Source of the DNA: Brachionus koreanus
Taxonomy: Eukaryota; Rotifera; Eurotatoria; Ploima; Brachionidae
Length of the DNA stretch: 49,466 bases
Reading direction: 5' to 3'
Assembly: GCA_016987375.1 (NCBI GenBank)
Contig: PJRA01000493.1
Coordinates: forward strand, 43,615-93,080
The notes under the pieces were generated by a model, which was given only the letters and a program-made list of their open reading frames with translations, was not told where the DNA came from and ran no database searches. Shown in pieces: positions 40,290 to 49,466 of the stretch. Position 1 is the first letter of the stretch. Each line of letters opens with the position of its first letter. The position numbers were made by a program, and so were the translations under genes.

Positions 40290-41214
40290 TATCTAAGATC
40301 AAAATTAAATTTAAAATTTAAAAAATGTTTATAAGAAAATCTTCTAGATAAATTTATATTTTCCAAGCATATGGAATTCAAGGGTAGTAAAAATATTTTT
40401 CAAATAAAAATTTAGTTATTTTAAAATAAAATAACCAAACTATTTTTCTTGTTTTATGCTTTAGAGAGAAAATTAATGATCTATGAAAATGAAAACTCAT
40501 TTCATTTTATATCCATTGATATCTTTTTTTATGAAATGGCCAGTATTGTTTGCTCCTTACTCAATTAGAAACTATTCACTCGAAACTTGTTTTTTTTTTA
40601 AAGTGTAATAAATCTTAATAAAGCCCTTAATAAATGCCAATAATAATACTATTTTTCTTCGATTTTTTTCATCAAAAGACCAAACATCAAAAAACCTTGA
40701 AAAATTACTTATCAAAAACATGCAAAAATTTGTTATTTATGTTTTTTATTAAAGCTTTCAAGCAAACAATTTGATCATTTTAGACCATTAATTACTAAGG
40801 TTTTAAAACGCGGTCATTATTTTCTTGTAAAAATCTAAGTTTCCGATTTTTAACTAATTGGCTCAAATCAATAGCCAAAATAATAAATTGAAATCATCAA
40901 CTAAAATTAGAAGTCTATTTTTTACTTGGTTTACTTGTAAAATTAAATTCTAAAATTTTTAATTATTTTATTTTCTCTCATCTTGTCAAGCATGTATTAT
41001 TTTTTAAATTGATTTTATTTGGATATTCTTAGCAATACTGTTTTTTTATTCTAGCTTGCTCTCAATTCTAAAACTTTAAGTCATTTATATGTTAAATAAA
41101 ACAAACTTGAGTCCTTTCGATATGATAATTGGTATACAAACTACGCGAAAATTTTAAAATGAAAATTTTTGATAAAAATTTTAAATTTTAATTTATTGAA
41201 AATGATCTAACAGT
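40290..41214. other. AT-rich intergenic DNA
   Basis: Upstream region of the ankyrin-repeat gene. No further features recognised. Confidence 0.45.
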
Positions 41215-41400
41215 CGCAAAAGCACATCGTGAAATATGTTTTGGAAAAAGTGAGAATTTACTCTAAGTAGGAAAAATTTACAAGATTGGTTTAAATTTAA
41301 TTGTAGTGATACTAGCATTCAAAGAAAATAAGGATCAGTTTAAATTAAAATTCATAAAGAATTCAGAGGCGATTCTCTAATCTCGGATAAATGGCCTATC
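41215..41400 (+). pseudogene. mariner-type transposase relic, highly decayed
   Basis: It shares with 28497-28620 the words ATCGYGAAATAT, TACTCWAAGTARGA and GTGATACYAGCWTTCAAAGA in the same order and spacing. One frame gives CSDTSIQRK, matching the CGDTSFQR of the other copy. Nothing beyond that is open. Confidence 0.4.
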
Positions 41401-42109
41401 AAAACTTTCAAAACCGCCTTTTTTGTCGCTTTGTTTGAACACACATTTAAAAAGGGTAAATTTTGCATAAATTTGATGGGCTAATATCTCAATTCCTATT
41501 TGAACTAAAATATTACATCTAATTGAATTTTTCTAGCTGAAAATAAAAGAAAATTTAAAAAATTTCTCTTGTTGATTGAATATAAATACAAAATGGTCCT
41601 TCAAAGTTTCTTTTCAGTTTCTTTGATACATGTATTTGATGCCTTAATTTATTTAAAAATCTGAGCTTATAATTTAAAATTTGCTTAATTTAAAAATACA
41701 AACCAAATATTTTTATAACAATTTGAGAGTCAATTATTTTTTTTTGTTTTAAACTTCATTTTAAAATATTTCAAGGTATTTAGTTTTCATTCAAAAATTT
41801 TTACACAACCTGAAGTTTAGAAAAACAAAAAATATTTTTTTTTTTAATTAAGAATCATTTTTTAAACAATTCTAGTTTTGTATAAAATATCTAATGGATT
41901 ATCAATTAATCTTTTACTCTTACATAATTTTCTTCAGTATTATCATTTTGAAATAAAATGAAGTACACTTCAAGGCATTCAGGATGGATCTGAGTCCTTC
42001 TATTAGGCCTAACGATAAAATAAATAATTTATTATTAAATGAGAACTAAAAAAAAATTATTAGCTGATTAAAAAAGTAATTTAAATAAAAGATTAATAAT
42101 ACACCTAGA
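41401..42109. other. AT-rich intergenic DNA
   Basis: No supported features. Confidence 0.4.
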
Positions 42110-42117
42110 CTTCTCAG

Positions 42118-42560
42118 TGCAGGTTTGAAATCCAATTATGATAAAGGATGTAAAAACGTTAAAGAAGATACTAGAGAGGCCACAAAAATACCTATGTCTC
42201 CAATAAATATGCAGTTTGAAATGAGTTTAGTTAAATTTGGATTGATAAGACTGAGTGAAAGAAGATTTAGAGGTGATTGTTTGAAGTGTAAAAATTTGTG
42301 AATGGCTTGGAAAAGGTGAACCTGGTCAGATATTTAGTAAAATCAGACAAGAAAGTACCTGTATTAGCGTTTAGAGGGAATAACATCAGAGTTCAGAGAG
42401 AAAGCTTTCCTGCTCAAATTAGAAACGATTTTGCAGCTGCCGTAAATTCAAGACATGCCTTTTTCTCAAACAGGGTAGTTCCGAATTTGAACAAGTTTGC
42501 AGAAAATGAAGTGAAATCTAAGTCAACCACTGGTTATTTTGAAATATGTTTTTCTATATT
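42118..42560 (+). pseudogene. LINE (CR1/L2-like) reverse transcriptase C-terminal remnant
   Basis: First frame: REATKIPMSPINMQFEMSLV, KFGLIRLSERRFRGDCLK. After a shift at about 42297: NGLEKVNLVRYLVKSDKK, FRGNNIRVQRESF, then NSRHAFFSNRVVPNLNKFAE and NEVKSKSTTGYF. This follows the usual end of the polymerase (RRATK...YEERL...LxRRRxRGDLIxxxK...NFFSNRVVxxWNxLPxxVVxAxSxxxFK). It belongs to the same broad family as the relics at 6588 and 17834. Dead. Confidence 0.7.
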
Positions 42561-44239
42561 GCCTAAGAACAATAGCTCTTGTTTTTAATTCTTTACTAAT
42601 AGGACAACGTTAAGGAGTATGAGTATTTTGACTGTTGTGCTTGTTGCAAAGAAAAAAAACTTTTAGCCGTTTCTTATCTTTTCCACAATTAAAAAATTAT
42701 AAAATTTGCACTATTTTTGTCCACTTAAAATTAAAAATGAATGGATTGTCATTTCTTTTAGAAAGAAAAATTTACCAAAAAAAAAAACTGCCTGAAAATT
42801 GGAATCCTGTTCCACTCTTCTTCAATTCAAACCCAAAAAAACAGCAAATCTTTATTTTCTTATCTTTTTCACAATACTTTATTTAAAATTTTTAATTTCT
42901 TTTTTATTCTTTCCCAACAAATTAATTAAAATGAAACAAAACTTAAACTGTTCAACACAGTGGTAAAAGTAAATGTATCAGGATACACTAGTCTGACATT
43001 GTCAAACGCTGAATACACGAATTCATAGCAATTAAGACTAACAGCATTTGCTTATATCGATTTGGGCTGAAATAAAAAGCAATAACCTATGTTCAACAAG
43101 GAATAAGTGAAAAAGGATAAGAAAAATAAAAAAAACACTTTCTGACCAGCCTTATGAAATGAAACTTTGATCAAAAATAGAGATATTTTGATTTGCTTTT
43201 ATCATATTTTTTTTTGCTATTGTATTTTATTCAATTATTAAATTTTCTTTTTTTCAAATATTCATTTTATCCAAATAAAATCTCGTTTAGGCATTTTACA
43301 AACAAAGACCTTTAATTTAATTTTTGTAAGTTTAATTTTTGAACTCTAGATTAAGCCAAAGAACATTAAAGGAAAATTTTTGGAAATAAAAGCGTTTAGG
43401 TAATTAAATATTAAATTTATTTAGTTAATTATTTGCTAGGAAGTAACTAAATATTTAAACGTTGTAGATCTTCTAGATCAATGAATAAAAAAAGATTCCT
43501 TTTTATTTTTAAAAAATGTAAATCTTGAAAACTATCAAAATATTTTTGATTAAATTTTCTGAATTAATAAATTAAAATCAGAGAAAAAAACATGAGAAAT
43601 TTAAAAATTTTTATCTTAAATTTCAAATAAATTAATCTCATTAAATTCCTCTGAATGAAATAAAAATTCAATAATTTTTAAATACTCAGAATATCAAGAA
43701 GTTTAAAAATTTTTTTGATTGATAAATATCGACCGTTTTATCAAATGAAAGCAAAAAATTTCGATTGCAAAATTAATTCATCTTTAATTTTTAATTATTA
43801 GAAGGACATATATAAATTTTTCAAATATTTAAATTAAATAGGAAAAGAAAAAATTAATTTTGAATAAAAATTTATATCTAAAATATTAACTTACATTTGA
43901 AAAGGATCAGATTTTTTAAATTTATTAAAATTATTGATGAAAAATTTTTTTAAATCACTTTTATTTTAAGTTATTTGGTTTGAGAAAAATATGCTTAAGT
44001 TTTCATTAATTAAACGTAAATGATCAAAAAATGTTTAAAATTAAGTTAAGTGAAAAAGACTAATTTGAGCAGATCACGAGCATTATTATTAGTTATTTGA
44101 TAAAAAAATATTTGCTTTTGAAAAAATTTGAAAATAAATTTTCTGAATAGATATCGTATCTATAAGAGCGATAAACTGAAATCATAAAAAGCTTTAAAAA
44201 TTTAAATTTTTTTTAAAATTTTATTTAACTTAATTCAAA
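42561..44239. other. AT-rich intergenic DNA
   Basis: Contains the upstream region of adenosine deaminase copy 2. The open frame at 42635-42886 is low complexity. No TATA box is evident near 44200. Confidence 0.45.
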
Positions 44240-46334
44240 ATGCGTCTGTTATTAATAATTTTATTTCTTAATTATTCAAAAAACGATATACTAGGATTGC
44301 CATTGCCATTTAATCAATATGCATACATGCTGGCTCGAAATAACCTAACTGCAAAAAAAATAAACTTAAATGACAAAGAAAGATTTGTAAACATTTACAT
44401 GGAAAAGCTAAAATTTGAAGAATTCGGTCAAACAGCCGATTATTTTTTTCCTTCTCGACCAATTGAGACCGAATTGGCGAACGTAACATCGAGCAATATT
44501 TACAAATTTTTGAAAAAATTGCCCAAAGGCGGTAATTTGCACATTCATGAATTTCAAATGTTGAATAGAAAGAAATTTTTGGAAATTGTTTTCAATCGAG
44601 AACCAGAGTTTAGCTGGCTTCACATATGCGACAAAGAAAACAATCCCGATTGTTTACCTAATCCATCAGAGTGCAAGTGTACAAACTATTTTTTGAGTTA
44701 TTTTGCCAAACAAGCAGGAAAAGGCTGGATACCAGTCAAAGGCTCAAATTGGACCATAGACAAAATAATCGAAAAGACAACATTGACCGGTATTTTAAAT
44801 GGTCTTGATGAAAAAATCTATCCAACAGACTCTAGAGGCAGGTGGCTAGCAGCAAATAAATATGGTGTGTTTGGCTTTTACTCTGATTTGACAAAATATA
44901 ATCGAACTAGATTTGATTATTTGAAAGCTTGTTTGGATTCATCATTGGAAGAAAATGTTCAATTAGTTGAGTTTAGACGTTCTAATTTTGGTGGATTGTA
45001 TTACATTGATGACAATTTAGATAAAGTTTACATTGAACCAGAACAAGAGCTTGAAATGCTAATTGAATTTAAAAAAAATTACATTGAACAAAATTCGAAA
45101 TTAATTGATTTTGTTTTTGTAATTTATGGATCTAGAAGAAGATCAAAAAGTGACATTAATTCAACTTTGGAGACAAGTTTAAAAATTCAATCAAAATTTC
45201 CACAAATGATTCGTGGATTTGACTTGGTTGGCGAAGAAGATCAAGGTCACACACTTTTGTTTCACAGTGATACACTAATGCGCGGATTTAATTACAGTCA
45301 ATCAAGCAATGGTACATTTAATCTCATTTTTCACACAGCCGAAACAAATTGGCCCGAAGATATGGAGCCGGCACAATTTGGTGATGCAGTATCAACATTG
45401 AATAACATTTATGATTCAATTATTTTAAGAACAAGTCGAGTAGGACATGGAATAGGTCTAATTAAACACCCCGAATTGTATCAATATTTAATTGAAAGAG
45501 AAATAGCAATTGAAGCATGTCCAGCAAGCAATCAAATTCTAGGTAAAATTAAAAATTTAAATATCAAAAAAAATTGATAAAATTTAACCATGGTAAAAAA
45601 AAACTGAATGCTTTTTTTAATTTTACAACAAAGGTTATGTGTCTGATTTAAGAAATCATCCAGCAATTAACTTTTTCAGAAGTGGAATACCAATTGTTTT
45701 GGCTGGTGATGACCCAGGAAGTTTTGGTTACAATGATTTGACTGTAGATTACTATTTGGCATATATGGCTTGGGGTCTAGATTTGTTTGATTTGAAAGTC
45801 ATAGCTAACAATTCAATAAAATATAGTTCCATACCAAATGAAATTAAACAAGTAGGATATAGAAAATTTGAAACTGAGTGGCAAATGTTTATTGACGATA
45901 CCTATAAAGATGTATGCCTAAAAAAAAACAAAAATTCCCAGGTTAATGTTTCCAATCTTCTTCCATCATTTGGTCCTTCAAATAAGCAAGTCGAGTTGAG
46001 CATATTTGGAATTGGTTTCGAAAGAGCCATTTGTCAAAAATTATTTTGTTTATTTAATGGTGTAAAAACTGAGGCTAAAATGGTTGGCATAGGTGAAATT
46101 AAATGTTCAACTCCTTTGATTCAAATAAACAAAACACAGAAAATTGAGATCAAAATTGCCATTGGGGATTTTATTTATTCTTCTAATTTTGTGTATACTT
46201 TTATCAAGGACACAATTCCAATTTTAACTGACAAGACAACCACCTTTTATGAAAATAATTACAACAATAGTAAATATATGAGTTCATCGTTTATTTTTAC
46301 ATTTATTTCTTTATTTATAACTTTGTTTTTATAA
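44240..46334 (+). CDS. ADA2: ADGF/ADA2-type adenosine deaminase with IPT/TIG-like domain and hydrophobic tail, copy 2, 667 aa
   Basis: Exons 44240-45542 and 45634-46334; the 91-bp intron is nearly that of copy 1. A different signal peptide (MRLLLIILFLNYS) leads into the shared core with all zinc and catalytic residues (HIH 101/103, H365, E368, H403, D460-D461). The IPT/TIG-like region (about 546-626) is clearly diverged: VELSIFGIGFERAIC, FCLFNGVKTEAK, EIKCSTPLIQI. After it come a polar Ser/Asn/Thr-rich linker and a terminal hydrophobic stretch SSFIFTFISLFITLFL with nothing charged behind it, which is the form of a GPI-anchor signal or tail anchor. Copy 1 lacks this. The pair may thus supply a soluble and a membrane-bound adenosine-removing enzyme (inference). 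Confidence 0.88.
44292..45885. repeat. Inverted repeat arm, adenosine deaminase core (right)
   Basis: Reverse counterpart of 31563-33156, with 11.1 kb between the arms. The borders lie inside the gene, not at its ends. Confidence 0.85.
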
Positions 46335-47200
46335 TTATTAATTTTAAAATTCGTTAGTCCAATTTTTTATTTTTTTTAATAAAAACACAAATAATTTAGA
46401 ATGAAATTTTATCTTTATTTTCGATTACCTTTCTTTTCTTTTATTTATACTTGTTTTTATATCAGATTAATACTAGAGATATCTACGAATTTATTTTAAA
46501 TATTTAAAATTTTTAATTATCAGAAAATATTTAAAATTTTTTTATCTTCAAGTCAAAATTTAAAAAAAAAAATCAAGATTTTAATTTAATTTATCTTTTA
46601 TTTAAAGGACCTCCAATTTTATTTCCAAATAATTTTTGTTATTGATCCAAATAAAAAAGACAATCTTTTTCAGTATTTTAATCCAATTCATAAATTTTAA
46701 TTTCTTTTCTATTACTTGTATTACTGTGATGTATCTTGAATTTGGAATTTAGCTTGTCCTTCTCTTCTAGAGAATTATAGAAAATACTAACAATCGATTT
46801 GATTTTTTAATTACATTAAATTATTAGCAAAAATTTTTTTCTGATTTCATTTTAGTTGTTTTCACTTTTACTGGATTTGACTTTCACCAAAAAAACCTCT
46901 TTGTTTGAATTTTTTGGATACTCTTTCGATTATTAAATTTAATAAAAGTGAATTACAATATATTCGTTCTCTTTTTAGCTGTTGTGCTATCGCAGTTATC
47001 ATTAATTGATTTTTAATTTTCTTGCATTCTTACTGCTGAACCACTTAAATATTAAAAATAAAAACAGAATGTGCGACAAGCTGTATTTGTTTTGTTATTG
47101 TTCTTTGTCTTGCATTATGTGTATGTATGTTTTTAATTGTGAAAGTTGATGAAACATGAACATATTTTTTTCCAGAACCATCACTTTAACAAAACCTGTA
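46335..47200. other. AT-rich intergenic DNA with the 3' end of adenosine deaminase copy 2
   Basis: AATAAAAACACAAATAATTT follows the stop by about 40 bases and is a plausible poly(A) region. Otherwise nothing recognised. Confidence 0.45.
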
Positions 47201-47324
47201 TTCACCATCATCAATTTTAAAACGCTTGAAAACTTCCATACACTAGAGAACATGCATTCAGTTTTTAGCTCATCTGCTTCCTTCTCTTCTGCGTTTGTTT
47301 CCTCTTCTTCGTTTCCAAATATGC

Positions 47325-47472
47325 TATAAAAACTTCCGAGAGATTCCTAATATTTTTTGTCGCAAATCAGTTTCGCGCGTAGAAAAACTAACGCACTATC
47401 TGAATTTTAAAGAATCGACTTTAAATTATTAATCTGCAAACTAAAAACCTAAGAAAATATGTTTTTTTGGGT
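47325..47472 (+). promoter_or_regulatory. Possible promoter, leader and first mini-exon
   Basis: TATAAAAA (47325) follows a C/T-rich stretch (47270-47315) that stands out from the A/T background. Just behind it AACTTCCGAGAGATTCC has the 5-bp spacing of a heat-shock element (TTC-AGA-TTC, one imperfect unit). The leader then reaches an ATG (47459) and three codons to a consensus donor TGG|GTGAGT (47471). No downstream exon could be matched, so the gene, if any, is unknown or dead. Confidence 0.3.
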
Positions 47473-47479
47473 GAGTAAA

Positions 47480-47963
47480 AAAATAAATCTTATGACTGGA
47501 TCCCGTCAAAGATTCAAAAAAAAGTATCTAATAACTCATGTTAAAATATGCAAATCCTAACAGTATTGTATCAATTCTGATAGGGAATAATCTCTTCTAC
47601 AAAATAATGGCTTATTTGTAATATCATTCTCCTAATTTAACAAGACCATGATCAAACAATGCTTAAAGAACCTTACCGTACATTCAAACTAATTCTGCCC
47701 CCGTTTTTTATGTTCAAATTTTTACTCTTGATAAAGAAGAAATTTTTTCATAAAATTTGGCATTTTTTTAGGGGAATGGATAGTTTTCAACTGAGTTTTT
47801 ATTTAGCTTCTCCTATTTTATTTTGGTCTAGAAAAAAAGGATTATTTTTGGAGTGAAATTTTTTTGTTTTAAAAATTAAAGTTCTAGTTAAAGTATCTTT
47901 CCTTTGATTTATTTCTAAAAAATAAACAAAATAAACATTAAACAAAAATTTTTAAAAACTAAA
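47480..47963. other. AT-rich intergenic DNA
   Basis: No supported features; the 65-aa open frame at 47659-47856 is low complexity. Confidence 0.35.
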
Positions 47964-48582
47964 ATGTCAACTTTAGTAGACAAATCGAAAAAATCTAATA
48001 TCATAATGGAAAAATGTGCTTGTTGTCCATCTATCTTAGCACATATCAAACTTATAAGAAGACCTTCTGAAGTTAAAAAAATTGAGAATCTTAACAAGGT
48101 AAGAGTCATTTTATATCCTAATAACAAAGACCAAATAAAAACTGGTTACTTAGACTTAGCCAATTCCAATGAAGTCTAATAGGATAGAAAGTTTAAAGAT
48201 GCAAGAGTTTTATAGATACTGAAACTCAGACAGTTATTTCGAAATAAATCCAGATAATTTATTAAACCTAAATTCAATGCTATTGAATGATTTAGATCAA
48301 GCTAATAATGAAAATTCTGAAAGTCACGAAATGAATAATGATGAAATTATTGAAAACTTAGGTTTAAATAATGACCAAAAATTAGACTATTTAATCAATA
48401 ATGAGGCAATAAGAAAACCATCAATTAAGCAAAATAATTCAAACAAAGATTTTTTAATAGTTGATATACCAAAGGCCTATGCTTCACATAAAAGTTGTAA
48501 AGTGTGTAAAGCTGATAATTCTTATCCAAAGTTAACAACTGTCCCTAATTATGCAATCATTTTAACATTGAACTCACGCTGA
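47964..48582 (+). pseudogene. Zinc-finger-like gene fragments, possibly N-terminal part of a DDE-transposon protein
   Basis: A first frame from ATG 47964 gives SNIIMEKCACCPSILAHIKL, IRRPSEVKKIENLNK, and ends at a good donor (AAG|GTAAGA, 48097); read through, it continues DQIKTGYLDLANSNEV to a stop. A second frame (48220-48582) is acidic and Asn-rich (QANNENSESHEMNNDEIIEN) and leads to DIPKAYASHKSCKVCKADNS, a CxxC motif followed by LTTVPN, then stops. Acidic linkers between two Cys motifs are common at the N-terminus of Harbinger/IS4EU-like transposon proteins; this match is from memory and weak. No catalytic domain follows. Confidence 0.35.
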
Positions 48583-49369
48583 AAAAAATCCTCATTAGCG
48601 ACCAATTTTTTTAAAACATATGCTTTGCCTTTGCCAGTCTTTAAGCTTCAAAATGAGCCATCATTTAGATTGGTCACTATTGAGGAACGGTTGGGGCGGA
48701 AATTTAATGGAAGTGTGGTATGGCTCTTTTAGGTTTTTCTCAGTTTAAAATTCTGAACAAATCGTTGGGACCGCTATTTTTATTTTTTAATTTTTAAGAT
48801 TATAAAATGGAGTCCAAAAAAGTGATTTGAAAAAAAATTTAATATAATGCGAACCTTAAAGTCTTAAATTTTTGAATCAAAGTGTTTTAAATAAAAACCA
48901 AATAGACGAAGGATCTTCATTTTGTTCAACTTCTTGTTCGATTTGATCGACAATAATCTAAAATTCATCTGTTGTTTAAAATAGGTTAATCGTTGAAAAT
49001 TTGTAATCAAAATTTTCTATAAAATCAAATGGTTGCTCTTGCTTATTAGATGAGATGAGATTAATAATCCAATCAACTAATTGTTTAAATCATAAACAAA
49101 AGGTTATTGAATTATCTTTCATATTTCTAAGTTTACATAAATATTTTATGTTTTTTATTTTTTAATGTTTTGATCTAATCCCTATACACCTTGCCCAACT
49201 TCTATTGAAGTTTTACAATTTTATTTTCAGATTTTACAAGCTGCATTTCAGTGAAAACAAATCGAAATATTTTATTGTTGGTGTTTTACAAATGCTGAAT
49301 AAAATTCTTTAAAAATAATTTTTATTTTAAGCAAAATGAAATTTTTTAAACGCGATTTAACAAGCTCGA
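48583..49369. other. Intergenic DNA
   Basis: The first 150 bases are less A/T-rich (GAGGAACGGTTGGGGCGGAA near 48682) and could be further transposon relic; no frame stays open. The remainder is A/T-rich. Confidence 0.4.
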
Positions 49370-49383
49370 AACTATTATATTTG

Positions 49384-49466
49384 AGTAGTAGTAGTAGTAG
49401 TAGTAGTAGTTTGATGACTGCGAGTTGCCGGATAACTCCAGCAAGAGAACCTTAGTCCTATGAGCA
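49384..49466 (-). mobile_element. LINE 3' end with (AGT)9 microsatellite, cut by the window edge
   Basis: A run of nine AGT units (49384-49410) is followed by non-A/T-rich sequence (GATGACTGCGAGTTGCCGGA...) reaching the window end. The arrangement, a trinucleotide run then GC-richer coding-like DNA, is that of the relic at 6588-6955, so the body of a minus-strand LINE probably lies to the right. Confidence 0.45.

Noticed and set aside
1..49466. CRISPR arrays, operons, bacterial promoters, rRNA and intact tRNA genes
   Set aside because: None seen; introns, poly(A) signals and protein families show eukaryotic nuclear DNA.

Overview
This is AT-rich eukaryotic nuclear DNA. The genes have very short GT-AG introns (about 44-92 nt), TATA boxes, AATAAA signals, animal protein families and many decayed transposons. 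The mix of ADGF-type adenosine deaminase, RBM26/27, a rhodopsin-like GPCR, CR1/L2-like LINE tails ending in trinucleotide runs, and mariner, Tc1 and MULE remnants suggests a small invertebrate. My best guess is a monogonont rotifer such as Brachionus, inferred from style and not from a search. A 929-bp run of N (37197-38125) marks a scaffold gap.

Left part (1-16600): a rhodopsin-like GPCR with a cysteine-packed tail (minus); a small Gly/Tyr - His/Lys - poly-Ser protein (minus); a 625-bp element with 44-bp inverted ends; a LINE 3' tail; a three-exon RBM26/27 orthologue (minus); and a tandem pair of small secreted cysteine-rich paralogues whose 4-5 tiny exons I reconstructed by hand.

Centre (16600-28250): eight near-identical 70-residue Gly/Tyr-rich genes lie in four head-to-head pairs. 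Every pair has exactly 512 bp between its start codons, and the pairs alternate in orientation. Between pairs 2 and 3, and again between pairs 3 and 4, sits a complete six-exon cytosolic-type histidyl-tRNA synthetase gene. The two synthetase genes are mirror images: all paired coordinates sum to 47677, with arms of about 2.94 kb that look identical. A second palindrome (sum 37102) relates pairs 1 and 2 around a decayed LINE. This array is the most unusual structure in the window.

Right part (28250-49466): a single-exon orphan protein; two ADGF/ADA2-like adenosine deaminases in inverted orientation (coordinates sum to 77448), each with an apparent C-terminal IPT/TIG domain and with divergent ends around a 1.59-kb near-identical core; a broken cysteine-rich gene beside MULE and Tc1 remnants and the gap; an ankyrin-repeat protein with a myristoylation-type N-terminus; more LINE and mariner debris; a possible promoter; and zinc-finger-like fragments at the end. 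Genes occupy well under half of the window; the rest is AT-rich intergenic DNA. Splice structures are inferred from GT-AG signals, reading phase and family homology, without transcript data.
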